From Poa pratensis (Eukaryota; Streptophyta; Magnoliopsida; Poales; Poaceae): a stretch of DNA of 64,000 nucleotides. The notes under the pieces are model-generated. The model made no database searches and was not told the DNA's origin. It saw only the letters and a program-made list of their open reading frames with translations. The stretch spans positions 14,504,079 to 14,568,078 of the forward strand of contig CAMZMU010000123.1 of assembly GCA_947311845.1 (NCBI GenBank). Reading direction: 5' to 3'. Positions 1 through 11,489 of this stretch are shown one piece after another. The translations under genes and the position numbers were made by a program. Numbering within the stretch: position 1 is the first letter of the stretch; the number at the start of each line of letters is the position of its first letter.

Positions 1-159
1 AAAGCTAGCTAGCTAGCGTCGGTCATAATCAGACCTTACGGATCATCTACCATGGCAGCTCAAAAAAATTGGAGTTTTTACTTTGCAGCTAAAAACTGAC
101 CGCCCTTCGCCTCATTCAGAGCTCAGCATTGCCAAATCGATACGTGCTTGAGTGTAAAC
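1..159. other. Flank of the copia insertion
   Basis: No gene is visible. The stretch opens with a short run of GCTA units. Its last five bases, TAAAC at 155-159, are the left copy of the copia target site duplication. Confidence 0.5.
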
Positions 160-586
160 TGTTGAATTAAAGGATCATCTAGCACAAGTTTGAACCACAA
201 AAGAGAAGATTAGCAGTACCTTGATCTGAAGAAGCAGCCATGCCTTCTTATATTGCTCACACCACTTAGGGATGGAACAATTGATGCCTAGTTCTTCCTA
301 GTGTTTTTGGTGCTTGCTAGATCGGTTGCTTTTCTTTAGAGAGCAAGAGAGTGAAGTAAGTGGCAGAGAGAGCTTTACCGTATCTCTACTAACTTCTAGG
401 GTCATCTAACCCTTTTATTTGTTTAGCACCACACACTAGGGGAACTAGCACCGTTGGATCAAATTGGATGTCTCCGATCAAGACAACACATTAGAGCTAC
501 TGTAGCACTTTTACTGTAGTACCGCCCTACTGTAGCAGCCGAAATTTGACCTAGGAGAGCAGCCTAGATCACACAAATATCCAACA
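160..586 (-). repeat. 3' LTR of the copia element
   Basis: This 427-bp LTR matches 6719-7153 over its whole length. The polypurine tract lies immediately inside it at 587-597. Confidence 0.93.
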
Positions 587-597
587 TTCTCCCCCTT
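587..597 (-). other. Polypurine tract
   Basis: On the minus strand this reads AAGGGGGAGAA, immediately before the 3' LTR. It is the usual plus-strand primer position of a copia element. Confidence 0.85.
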
Positions 598-949
598 GAT
601 CGTAAGGCTGAACATTATAAGCTCACTTTTCAACAAAATAATGCACTAAGACGAAAAGATTATAACGGTCTATTAGGTACCATTTAATCCAGTGACTATA
701 GTACATCACTTCATATCAAAATGAACCTCTTAATTATGAGCTCCATAAACTTTATTACATTATACATTAACTTTATTTACATAACATCATAAACATTACA
801 GACTCATCTTTTGATAAAATGGTACACCAAGACAATAGATTACAACAGTCAATTAAGTACTGCTAAACCAAGTGACTATGGTTCCCATCGATCTCAAAAT
901 GAGCCTTTTGGGGAGATGGTGCCATAATAGTTCCAACTTCTCCAGGATT

Positions 950-3900
950 AAAAGCTTTCAACCAAACCCATGCCGGCAACATGCTCTCTGAATACGCTGG
1001 GTGGTAAGCCTTTTGTGAGCGGATCCGCTAACATGAACTTAGTACTGATGTACTTGACATTTATTGTCTGATCCTGGATTCTATCTTTCACAACATGAAT
1101 TTAATGTCAATGTGTTTGGCAGCACCACTTGACTTGTTGTTACTCGCATAGATACTGCGGGTTGATTATCGCAGTACAGAGTGAGAGGCCTGGAAATGCT
1201 GTCAATCACTCTCAGTCCCGGGATAAAATTCTTCAGCCATACCGCCTGCCCGGTAGCCTCATAACATGCTACAAATTCTGCCTGCATTGTCGACGATGCA
1301 GTGACAGTTTGCTTTGAGCTTTTCCATGATATAGCTCCATTTGCGAGGGTGAAAATATAACCTGATGTGGATTTCTTAGTGTCAACACACCCCGCAAAAT
1401 CAGCATCCGAATAACCCACCACTTCAAGGTTATCAGATTTCTCATAAGTAAGCATGAGGCCTTTAGTACCTTGCAAATAACGCAAGACCTTTTTAGCAGC
1501 CTTCCAGTGATCCTGACCTGGATTAGACTGATATCTGCCAAGCATCCCGGTCACGAATGCTAAATCAGGGCGAGTGCATACTTGTGCATACATAATGCTC
1601 CCAACAATTGATGCATAGGGAACTGACTTCATCTGCGCAGATTCATAATTATTTCTTGGACACTGAAAAGTCCCAAATTTATCGCCCTTACAATAGGAGC
1701 AGGCGAGGCTGAGCACTTATGCATGTTGTACTTTTTCAGTACCTTCTCAATATATGCTCTCTGAGATAGCCCCAATATTCCTCTGGATCTATCCCGGTGA
1801 ATTTCAATTCCTAAAACATAAGCTGCTTCACCGAGATCTTTCATATCGAATTTAGATGACAGAAATTTCTTGGTCTCCATTAGCATATTTTATCACTGCT
1901 GGCCAAGAGTATATCATCAACATATAATATCAGGAAGATAAAATTACTCCCCCTGAACTTAACATAAACACAATTGTCCATTTTATTTTCCTTAAAACCA
2001 AATTCCTTTATGACTTGATCAAATTTGAAATACCACTCTCTTGATGCTTGCTTCAAGCCATAGATGGATTTCTTCAGATGACATCCCAAATGTTCATTTC
2101 CTTCCACAACAAAACCTTCCGGTTGTGCCATGTATACATCTTCATGCAAGTCACCATTTAGAAATGCCGTTTTAACATCCATCTGGTGTAGCTCTAAATC
2201 ATAATGAGCCACAAGTGCCATAATTATTCTGAATGAATCCTTGGTAGAGACGGGTGAAAATGTATAATCAATCCCTTCTCTTTGAGTGAAACCTTTTGCC
2301 ACAAGTCTGGCTTTGAACCTTTCGATATTTCCCTTGGAGTCACGTTTGGTCTTATAGACCCATTTACTTCCAACTATTTTAGCTCCTTTGGGAATTTCTA
2401 CTAAGTCCCATACATCATTAATGCTCATGGACTTCATTTCATCTTTCATGGCATTAAGCCATTCAGACGAAATTCACTTTGCATAGCTTCTTTAAATGAG
2501 GTGGGATCATTATTCAACATTGACTCATTCACATCCTCACTCATATAAGTGAAATAATCATCAGGAATAGCAGACTTTCTAGCCCGCTGTGACCTTCTGA
2601 GTGGTTCATTATTTGGCACATCATCAACAATTTGAGGCTGCTGAGTATCTTCAATAGAAGTATCATCAGGTGTGACATCTGAAATAGTCACAGGAGTCTC
2701 AGCAGGTGTATTATTCACAGGAGGTGCAATATCAGCAGACACCGGGAAAATAGGTTCTAAAATTATTGGAGCCGGGACATATACCCGTTTTTCCTCCAAA
2801 ATTATTTCCCGAGGTGTTATGCTCCCCCTCATCACATCATTTTCCAGAACACTGCGTGTCTTGTTTCAACAAACTTAGTTGCCTGATTTGGACAATAAAA
2901 TCGATATGCTTTAGATTTGTCAGGATAACCAATAAAATGGCAACTGACTGTCTTGGGGTCTAATTTTCCCATAACCGGATTAAAAATCCTTGCTTCAGCA
3001 GGACAGCCCCATACATGAAAATAATTCAGGGTTGGCTTTTTCCCAGTCCATAATTCATACGGTGTTTTGGGCACCGATTTACTAGGAACCCTGTTAAGAA
3101 TATGTGCTGCTGTTTTAAGGGCTTCCATCCATAAATTTACGGCAGAGTGGAGTGGCTTAACATACTCCGCACCATATCCATAAGTGTGCGGTTTCGCCTT
3201 TCAGCCACCCCATTTTGCTGAGGTTCGCCCGGTGCTGAGTACTGGGCTACAATGCCATTTTCCTGTAAGAATTTTGCAAACGGTCCAGGAATTTGGCCAT
3301 AAGTAGTATGTCTGCCGTAGTATTCTCCACCACGATCAGATCTTACAACTTTAATTCTTTTATTACATTGATTTTCAACCTCAGCTTTAAAAATCTTGAA
3401 CTTGTCTAATGCCTCTGATCTTTCTTTAATTTGATAAATATATCCATAACGGGAGAAATCATCGGTGAACGTTATGAATGAATTAAAACCATCCACCGAT
3501 CTCACATTAAACGGACCACATATATCCGTATGAATTAATTCCAAAACTCCCGTGCTTCGATTTGCACCTTTCTTAATTTTCTTGGCATATTTTCCTTTGA
3601 TGCAATCAATACAATGATCAACATCCGCATCCGTAAAATCAAGAGAAGGAAGAATTTGATCTTTAATGAGACGCTCAATTCTCCCCCTCGAAATATGGCC
3701 TAAACGATAGTGCCATAATTTCGAAGAAGTCTCATTATCATTACGTTTGCGTTTGGTACCGACATTTAAATTTGAGGTAGAACCCACATTATTTATATCA
3801 TCACATAGGGATATTACATAAAGTTTGTCTTGTCGACACGCAAGACCAACATTATTATTGTCATACATAATTATACATTGCTTATTCCCAAAGTGACACT

Positions 3901-4390
3901 CATAACCATCATCATCTAAACATGAGACGGAAACTAAATTCCGTTTCATCGAGGGTACATAGAGAACATTATTTAGTTGAAGCCTAAAACCACCATGAAG
4001 TATGAGAGTGAAATCACCAAGCGCCTCGGCATAAGCTTCAACACCATTAGCAACTCTAATTGTTCTTTCCCCTCTTTTTAGGGTCCTCCTCATATTGAAT
4101 CCCTGCAACGAATTTGCAATATGAATTGTTGCACCTGAATCAATCCACCAAGTATTGGTGGCATAATTAACATAAAGGGATTCTTCAACAAAAGTAATAA
4201 CATCGGTACCTTTTTCCTTGAGCCATCTCTTGAAGCCAAAACAATCCTTTTGCTTATGTCCACCTTTTCCACAAAAGTGGCAAGCATTAGATTTATTTTC
4301 TTCCGCATTAGGCGCTCTTTCTGGCTTCTTTGCTGTGAACCTTTTGAAGATTGGCCTTTTTCCTTAAACTTATTAGGCTTGGGCTTCATA
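950..4390 (-). pseudogene. copia pol polyprotein (protease, integrase, RT, RNase H), broken
   Basis: Domains in order on the minus strand: a CCHC zinc knuckle (C-x2-C-x4-H-x4-C) near 4250-4290; the protease active site DSGA near 4135; the GAG-pre-integrase motif and an integrase core with HTD, RSDRGGE and QNGVAERRNRT between about 3140 and 3720; an integrase C-terminal part at 2832-3128; reverse transcriptase at 1880-2449 with KWVYKTK, TAFLNG and the catalytic YVDD; and RNase H at about 1130-1690 with YSDADFAG and SSTMQAEF. At least seven single-base frame breaks interrupt it, near 4335, 3140, 2850, 2465, 1885, 1690 and 1140. Key catalytic residues are still readable, but no continuous polyprotein can be made. 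Confidence 0.93.
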
Positions 4391-5096
4391 TACTCATTCA
4401 CAAATTTTTATACCTTTCTTTGTGAATGAGCAAACTGATTAATATGCTCAATTCTGTCAGCCTTAGCCTTTCTTCCTCTTGCACACATCGCGCCATCATT
4501 TCATCAATCTCCCATTTGACATCCATCGCATTATAGTTGATCATAAATGGATCAAATTGAGGAGGCAAAGATGACATAATAAAATGGACGAGGAAACCAC
4601 TAGAAATCTCCATCTCCATAGACTTAAGTTTGGCAGCCATGTTGCACTTCTTCATAATATGCTCTCGAAGGCTTCCAGTGGGATCATATTTTTCATCAAT
4701 TAGTCTTCGAATAAGGCTTGTTGCATAAACTTTAGAAGACCCTTTAAACTGATGCTCAATTTTTGCAAAGTACCCTTTAGCTGTCTCGCAGTCAGGAAGG
4801 GCTCCCCTCATACTCTGTGTAATGGAGCCCTTTATCATCATAAGGCACTTGCGATTAGAGTCATCCCACTTAGCCTTAATAACATCATATTCCTTCTTGA
4901 GGGCTTCATAATTTTCATTATCTTCTTTAGGTGCCTCAGGAGGATCATTAAGGAGAGCATAATCAATATTGAGTAAGGCCATCGTAATCTCCAGCTTCTC
5001 CTTCCACATAACATAATTGCTACCATTTAGCTGTTCGATGCCATTTAGCATTCCAGCAATATTAGAGACATTAGTTGCTGCAAAAGAAAAATTCAA
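4390..5096 (-). pseudogene. copia gag (UBN2-type), broken
   Basis: The open frame starts at 5096 with MNFSFAATN and contains the gag signature LNGSNYVMWKEKLE near residues 24-37, typical of plant copia UBN2-type capsid proteins that coat the element RNA. The frame is lost by a small shift near 4470, and the correct frame then meets a TAA near 4412, so the capsid no longer continues into the nucleocapsid part. The start is the first ATG after a 1.6-kb leader. Confidence 0.85.
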
Positions 5097-5149
5097 AATG
5101 CTTTAGTAAGCATCATCATAATTATTATTAAATTCTATTGATCAAATTC

Positions 5150-5370
5150 AAAACAGCTTTGGCCAGAGATGAAAATGAACAACAAAATTTTGTGGACAAA
5201 TATTCATCAATTAGCTTTGGCCAAATTGATAAATAAAAGCCACACATTAATAATCCTCATTCATTAATTTCCTCTACTAACCCGGTTCACATCAGCTTTG
5301 GCCAGAAGTGAAACGGATCAATAAAAGAATTTTGCGGTTAAAATGCCCGTCAAACAACTTTGGTCAGAAT
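5150..5370. repeat. Spaced repeats in the copia leader
   Basis: The motif AGCTTTGGCCAGA, with slight variants, occurs four times, near 5155, 5213, 5294 and 5356. The spacing is about 60-80 bp, and each copy is followed by an A-rich stretch. The repeats lie between the LTR and gag, where they could affect packaging or translation of the element RNA; that role is only a guess. Confidence 0.6.
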
Positions 5371-5639
5371 GACAAAGCATAAAACCACACTTTATTTGAG
5401 GATCATTAAACTTTATTTCGCAGCGGAAACATTATTCCATAATAATCATAGTGATAAAAATCACCATAATTCATAAATCATAAGCAAACTTAATAATAAA
5501 CATAATTAAAGACATGAATAACTAAGCATGGCAATTAAAACATGACTAATAATAGACATAATAAGCATAATTAAAAACATGCAGGAAAAATAGCCCTGAA
5601 AATTCATTTATTTCAGCCCCAATTTTTTTTTTAATCAGC

Positions 5640-6240
5640 ATAACCATTCTGCTGAACTGGGCCGAAACCCAGCCCAGCCCTCAGCTCCCCTGATCCCCTC
5701 CTGGGCCGTAGCCCATTTAGTAGCAGAAGCACACGCGCCGTCGGATATCGATCCAACGGCTCGGAGCAGACGCAACTGGAACAAGTCCAGCGCATCGTCG
5801 CTGCCCCAGCGTGAAACCCTAATCTCTTTTCCTTTCCTCTTCTGCTCCCGAGCGACAACGAGAGCGAACGCGACGGCGACGAGCACCGCGCGACAGAGAG
5901 GAGGACGTCAGCCTCGGCGTCGTCCAGGGCCCTTCGCCGGAGCTGCGTGCAGCTTTGGCTAGCGCGCACCTCCGTCGAGTGGTTCTGGGTGGCGCTCCTT
6001 CGCAAGGCGACGGCGCACGAGCAGGCGTCCCTGCCACGGCGTCGGCGACCTATGCATCCAGCACCGCAGCGGCGTTCAACGGCGACAAGCGCACGAAGAA
6101 GCACCGCCACGGCCCGGCGCGGCGGACGGCAAGGTCACTCGAGGTCGAGCCCGAGATCCCCTGCCAACATTAGTTGGTGGCTTCGACGCCGCCGTGGCCA
6201 GCGACGACGGCGAGGCCCATAAGGTAAGTTTCCACCGCCG
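5640..6240 (+). other. GC-rich promoter/first-exon-like block inside the copia leader (antisense to the element)
   Basis: This 600-bp block is far more GC-rich than the rest of the element. On the plus strand it has several GGGCC/GCCCA motifs (5650-5715), then a telo-box AAACCCTAA at 5814-5822, a pyrimidine-rich stretch, a GC-rich exon-like part with an open frame (5947-6222), and a strong splice-donor match AAG|GTAAGT at 6221-6229, followed by AT-rich intron-like sequence. This order resembles a plant housekeeping promoter with its first exon. It may be a captured host gene fragment. It could also be native leader sequence of this family. Confidence 0.45.
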
Positions 6241-6705
6241 TAAACCTTGAATTAGGGTTAGGGTTCTTCAATTTGGGGATTTTTCATAATTTAGGGTTTC
6301 GGGAAATTGGGGATTTCACAAAAATTTGCATCAAATGAACAATTCCCCACTTAAACTTGCTTAATTCGAGACCACAGCTTAATTCAGGGGAAGAAACATT
6401 AGAAATTTGAACTCTAGGGTTTCTGGAAATTGGGGAAAAATTATAATTCACAAGAAACTGACTTAATCCCCTTAACAGTAGCTTAAATTTAAAACCCTAG
6501 ATTCACTTTAGTACTTTTAGGGCTAAAACTTTAACAGAGACAGGGCTAAAACATAATATAATCATAACTAGGAAGAACAACTTTATAAACAACATAACAT
6601 GCTTGATCTCAGCAACAAAAGCTTGCTGTTCTTGAACTTTAGCACTTAACAATTAATAGATCAAGCAAGAATCTCAAGCTAGGGCTCAAACTTGAGAGCT
6701 AGATG

Positions 6706-6717
6706 GCTCTGATACCA
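6706..6717 (-). other. Primer binding site, tRNA-iMet type
   Basis: On the minus strand this reads TGGTATCAGAGC, the standard plant initiator-methionine tRNA complement. It sits one base inside the 5' LTR, as expected for minus-strand priming. Confidence 0.93.
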
Positions 6718-6718
6718 T

Positions 6719-7153
6719 TGTTGAATTAAAGGATCATCTAGCACAAGTTTGAACCACAAAAGAGAAGATTAGCAGTACCTTGATCTGAAGAAGCAGCCAT
6801 GCCTTCTTATATTGCTCACACCACTTAGGGATGGAACAATTGATGCCTAGTTCTTCCTAGTGTTTTTGGTGCTTGCTAGATCGGTTGATTTTCCTTTAGA
6901 GAGCAAGAGAGTGAAGTAAGTGGCAGAGAGAGCTTCTACCGTATCTCCTACTAACTTCTAGGGTCATCTACCCCTTTTATTTGTTTAGCACCACACAATA
7001 GGGGAACTAGCACCGTTGGATCAGAATTGGATGTCTCCGATCAAGACAACACATTAGAGCTACTGTAGCACTTTTGCTGTAGTACCGCCCTACTGTAGCA
7101 GCCGACAAGTTTAACCTAGGAGAGCAGCCTAGATCACACCAGAATATCCAACA
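6719..7153 (-). repeat. 5' LTR of the copia element
   Basis: This 435-bp LTR is the upstream one in the element's own direction. Compared with the other copy it has small insertions (for example in the GAGAGCTTCTACC and CTCCTACTAAC parts) and scattered substitutions. It directly abuts the primer binding site at 6706-6717. Confidence 0.93.
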
Positions 7154-7722
7154 TAAACATCACACATGGCTCCAGACGATCGATCACTCTTGGAATGGAT
7201 CGTACTCCAACCTCGCAGGGCGCATGTGCTCGCCTAGATCAACCCGAAGATGCTAAATATGCTAGAGAGGCAAAGGGGGCGCAGAGGCCAGCGGCAAAGC
7301 TGTCGGCCTGATCCGGGCAAAGCTAGCTAACTCATGGAGTCGCGCTGAGTTGCACACAGCGCGGTGCGTGCTGCACTGACAGTGTGAAGATATATTTGCC
7401 ATGGCAATGTGCTTTGTTGCTCCGTTTTCTTTTTCGATATGCCTAGAAACTATGAACTCCGTCCTCTAAATTGTGCAGATTTGTCGAAGCGGTTTTCTTA
7501 CCGATTTTTTTTAAATAATTTTTAACTAAATTACAATTGTGTATATTGTGAAAATACTTTCGAGGTAAATCCACACGCGTGATTTCAATTTTGTAATCCA
7601 AATATTTGATAAGCTAAAACCACACCATTTAGAGGACCGGATGGAATTGTAGCTTGCCAAAACTTCAACTAAGCATTTATGTATGCAGCGATTGCATATG
7701 GAGTATACCTTCTGAAGATATA
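7154..7722. other. Intergenic, no gene seen
   Basis: Contains the right TAAAC target duplication (7154-7158) and AT-rich sequence. No coding frame or repeat boundary could be supported. Confidence 0.4.
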
Positions 7723-8026
7723 CTCCCTCCGTTTCTTTTTAGTATGCGTTCTGGGTGAAGAACGGATACCAAGGTAAGCATGCGAGAAGCTAAATTAGAG
7801 GTTGTATGGACTAATTTATCCTTGGTGCATTAATTCCATGCATGTACAGCTGCCGTGAAAACCATGCATGCACTGGTTAATCTTGCCTCCCTCCGCTGCA
7901 ATCAAAGCACGCATGGCCAGCTACACACGTCAAGTGGGGGTATATTAGGAAATTAACAACACAACGCAAAGTAAAAAGGAAAAATTTAGAAAAGCTAGAA
8001 CGCATAGTAAAAGGAAACGGAGGGAG
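7723..8026. mobile_element. Stowaway-type MITE, 304 bp
   Basis: The ends are inverted repeats of about 30 bp, starting CTCCCTCCGTTTC and ending GGAAACGGAGGGAG. The flanking TA dinucleotides at 7721-7722 and 8027-8028 are the duplication typical of Tc1/mariner-derived Stowaway elements. It lies downstream of the FLA gene. Confidence 0.9.
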
Positions 8027-8324
8027 TACTATAATTAGACAGTAGCTAGCTACGCAGATGTATTTCTGTAGGCCTGTTTATATAACAACATCACCAGATT
8101 TCGAGGCTGGACTAGAAACAGTAGACGAATCAGGAATCTGACTTGCAAACCTCTCTTGACATCACAATGAAATTATAAGATCCTTCCAATGCACCAAAAA
8201 AAACTACTAGCTAACTATAGCACTCACCAAATTCCCAATAGTACTGACACAAGAACAAGACCGAGGAGCTCAAGCAGCAATTCACACCACACAGTCGCAA
8301 CATACGTACTATATAATTTAACCT

Positions 8325-9119
8325 TCAACCGAGCACCATAATCTTCATCACCAGCAGAAACGCCCAAGCAAAGGATAACCAGCCCGGAGCCGCGCCGATG
8401 GCGCCATTCTTCTTCGCACGATCTCCTTCTCCGTCCGCACGATCTCCTTCACCGTCCCCGTCCCGCGAAGGCCCGTCAGCATCAGCATCACCGCCTGGCC
8501 GCGTCCCGTTCTTGGGCGCGACGTTGGTAGCCTTGTGCCGTGAGGACTCGGGCGACGTGGGTGCCTCCGCGGCGGGGGACGACATGACGGCGCCCACCTG
8601 CAGCACAGATATGTTGTACGGCGCCTCGTGCACGGACTTGACGAAGAGCACGGCGGGCGCCCGCGCGTCGTGGTCGCCGCCGTCCTCCTGGGGCACGAAC
8701 GCCACGCTCCCGCCCCGGCGCTCGGAGATCTCCACCATGCCGGCGCTCCCGGGCGCGTCGCCGGAGGCCTGGAACAGGGTGGACACGTCCGCGGAGCCGC
8801 CCGGGAGGCGGTGCAGCTTGGCGCGGTCGTAGTAGTCGACGAGGACGTGGAGGGAGAGCACGTGCCGGAGCGCCTCGCGCGGGAGATGCCGCGCCCTGAG
8901 CGACGCCATGTCGGCGTCGTCGACGGCGAGGACCGTGATGGTGTTGCGCTCGTTGATGTCGTCCGCGAGGCCCGTGGCCGTCAGCAGGCGGCTGAACTCG
9001 CCCATGTCCAGGCGCGCCGCGAGGATGGCGGTGATGTTGTGCGCGGCGGGGCATGTCGGCCATGTGGAGAGGACGAGAAGGAGGAGCACGGCCAAGGAGT
9101 TGGCGCCGGGGAGCGACAT
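8325..9119 (-). CDS. Fasciclin-like (FAS1 domain) GPI-anchored protein
   Basis: A 264-aa intronless protein. Residues 1-26 are a hydrophobic signal peptide ending CPAA. A single FAS1 domain spans about 27-175, with an H1-like segment at 60-71 (TITVLAVDDADM) and an H2-like segment VLSLHVLVDYYD at 87-98. Hydrophobic residues 246-264 look like a GPI-addition signal. Two N-glycosylation sites (NIT at 28, NIS at 169) are visible. FAS1 proteins of this class act at the plasma membrane and cell wall in adhesion and wall assembly. Unlike classical FLAs, the linker has little Pro/Ala arabinogalactan sequence. It is instead charged (residues 210-238) and contains a 21-nt tandem duplication giving DGEGDRA twice. 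GC content is very high, as in many grass genes. Confidence 0.85.
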   Translation of the reverse strand: MSLPGANSLAVLLLLVLSTWPTCPAAHNITAILAARLDMGEFSRLLTATGLADDINERNTITVLAVDDADMASLRARHLPREALRHVLSLHVLVDYYDRAKLHRLPGGSADVSTLFQASGDAPGSAGMVEISERRGGSVAFVPQEDGGDHDARAPAVLFVKSVHEAPYNISVLQVGAVMSSPAAEAPTSPESSRHKATNVAPKNGTRPGGDADADGPSRDGDGEGDRADGEGDRAKKNGAIGAAPGWLSFAWAFLLVMKIMVLG

Positions 9120-9532
9120 TGTTGTGACGTGCAGCGTCTCGATGAAACTGGGCGACGAGGGTTATTGCCAGAGAGGGCGAGAACTGAACCGTGGGTGCCC
9201 TGGTTTTATGGCGAATGGTGGCTTGCCAGAGGAGCACGGTACTCGCTTGGTGCTGCAATTGGTCACCGCGGCTAATTTCGCTCTTACTTAGCTTTCTACT
9301 GTAGTTTCTACTGGCCGCTGAATGATATGCGTACGTATGCTACGTCATCTTCATCTGAGCCAAGTCCTTTATTCCAAAAAAATATATAACTTACTCTCGA
9401 AAAACAAATATAACTTTTTTTTTGAGAAATAAAAAATATATAACTGAGAAGCAAATGCCTTGAATCACCAAGCTAAGCTGAAAGAGCATCACAGCTTGGC
9501 CCATTCAAATCAGCCCACTAATTTCTCCTTTA
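9120..9532. other. Upstream region of the FLA gene
   Basis: On the minus strand a TATA-like CATAAAAC lies about 90 bases before the FLA start. The rest is AT-rich with no other gene seen. Confidence 0.4.
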
Positions 9533-10166
9533 GGCTTTGTTCGGTTGCTCGGGTTGAGATCCCCTAGTGGATCTAACCACTGCCGGTATTGGGTGAACCC
9601 CAATTATCACCCCAATCGCCACTCCCCCCTCACCCCACGTTTCCTAGTAATCACTGCCATTCGGTTAACCCCTGCATCGGCAAGCAAGCAGCAAACGGAA
9701 TTGGTTGATCGCTCTGCCGCCGACTGGAAAGGGTTGGAGAGAGGAAGAGCACGCTGCTCGATTTGTTGCGCCGCAGGCGCCCCTCCACCACCGCCGTCGC
9801 CGCCACCGACTGCCCCTCTGAATCACGCGAGAGAGACGAGGGCCAGAGAGAGAGAGTCTGAGAGAGGGAGCTTGATCTGCTCGATTTGATGCGCCGCCGC
9901 CGGCCGCCCCTCTGAATCACGGGCGGAGAGAGAGACGAGTGCGAGAGAGAGTCGCGGATTATTTCCACGGGATAAGGGTCATGGTTTAATTCCCCTGCGA
10001 TTTGACCGGGATCGGGGTGGAATAGGGCGGGGTGTAATCCCTCCCGGGTTTAACCGAACGCGTCACACGCAGAGGGTCGGAATTTAATCCGCGTGGGTCC
10101 GATCCCGGCTGACCGACGGGTATTTCGCCCCGATCCCGGCCGGGGTGGGCGGAAACGAACGAAGCC
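9533..10166. mobile_element. Tourist (PIF/Harbinger-type) non-autonomous element, 634 bp
   Basis: The ends are GGCTTTGTTCGG and CGAACGAAGCC, imperfect inverted repeats, flanked by TTA at 9530-9532 and 10167-10169, the 3-bp duplication of PIF/Harbinger elements. Inside, a GC-rich and GA-rich unit of about 130 bp (9745-9870) is partly duplicated at 9871-9955. No transposase is encoded. Confidence 0.85.
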
Positions 10167-11489
10167 TTACTTATCAACTCTATAGTATAGTAAAAAAAAG
10201 CCTTTTTGTTCTTCATAAACCTTCGGTTAAATTGCTCCAGTAAAAAAAAACTCCATTCACTTACCGATTTCGTTCCCCTAAGAAAACTTAAATGTTATGT
10301 ATGGCTATCAAATCTCAGAAAAAATTCATGTGGTCCTCAGAGATCCGACGACGAGGCCAGTGGAGTAGTTGTGGAGCTGCCGGTGCCCTAACATAGCACA
10401 GCCGTCTGTCTTTAGTTCACATGGCTAGTGCTTTCATATCCTGGGCAAATTTCAGGCGCTTTCCATCCATGTAATTTTTTTTGACTGTAACCGGCAGGAG
10501 CTCTGCCATTACATTATTAGAAGAAAGAATTGGTTCAGTTAATAAGGGGAACCGGACCCAAAAACCATACATTGCGCGGTTAATTTACGGGAACCGGCAA
10601 CTTCTTCACGATGCACCAGTAGTACTGTAGTAGACTACATAAAACGAGCAACCATGTGCAAAGCAAGAACGAAACGAGACAGCCCACGTGACTGGGCAAT
10701 GTCGAGCACGGAGAGTTTCGGCCCATGATAGAACCTTCTCCAAGGAGTGTGGCTTTGCGCTATGATTTCAGTGTCACTACTCACTGCGGGTGCAAGCTGT
10801 GTATATGTACTTGTATGTTTTTTTAGAACTTTTTAAAATGTAAAAATAAAATTTTCGATTTTTAAAAAACGAGAGCACTGAATCTCGGGAGCAAGAAGTG
10901 TTTTTCGATCTAAACCTGTTTGTTTCAGGGTGCAGTGTGCAAGCAGAACATATCGTCATATTGTTTATTTTTTGGGGGAGCAAAACATTTCATCAGGGCG
11001 CACACCCGCATCCACAAGGCCTTGGGCAAACTTTCCACGGGCCAAACTGGGTAGAAAGGCCTCAATCAGCGCGTTCGTGGAAAATGGTTTTCCCGTGAAA
11101 CTGGCCTCCACATACTGGGCCGGGCCAATCCGGCAGAACGATTTAAATTCCTCCTGACGCCTGCCAGGCCTCCAACGGCCGCCACTAGGGCACGTCCAGT
11201 TTCAAGCTTTTTTTTTTTCGGGGAGTTCCAAGCTATAGTATGTGTTCAGTGTTGTAAGAAAAAAGTGCCACAGGCACAGATGACTGGACTAGCGTCAGTC
11301 TCAAAAGAAGCTGATAACTGCATCGAGCTAGTTCATTTCTTAGCTTGACACGGTTGGATAAAAAATAATACTGTAGGTGTTTAGTTCAAGCGTTAATTTA
11401 CAGAAGCACATAAGTAATTACAGAAACTATGGCTATGGCTTGTTCCTTCTCACCTCTCTGAATTCACACAGTACACTGTCTGTGGCGTA
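10167..11489. other. Intergenic with a LINE 3'-end fragment
   Basis: At about 10472-10600 a T-run is followed, as read on minus, by a LINE tail (GGCAGAGCTCCTGCCGGTT then A-run) similar to the tail of the retroposon at 30688-32232. No target duplication was found. The remainder, including small open frames near 10900-11150, shows no recognisable gene. Confidence 0.45.

Larger units (their letters stand above)
160..7153 (-). mobile_element. Ty1/copia LTR retrotransposon, complete ends, degenerate coding region
   Basis: The element is 6994 bp and reads on the minus strand. Both LTRs begin TGTTGAATTAAAGG and end ATCCAACA (as read on plus) and are flanked by a perfect TAAAC duplication at 155-159 and 7154-7158. 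A primer binding site matching the initiator-Met tRNA lies inside the right-hand LTR and a purine-rich tract inside the left-hand one. The order of domains is gag, zinc knuckle, protease, integrase, reverse transcriptase, RNase H, which is the copia order. The LTRs differ by roughly a dozen substitutions and small indels and the pol frame is broken many times, so this is an old, inactive copy. The family name was not identified. Confidence 0.95.

Noticed and set aside
6240..6300. Telomere-like TTAGGG words
   Set aside because: Only a few TAGGGTTAGGG units in intron-like sequence; not a telomeric array.
8398..9291. Plus-strand and alternative minus frames at the FLA gene
   Set aside because: Shadow frames; only the 264-aa minus frame has a signal peptide and FAS1 motifs.
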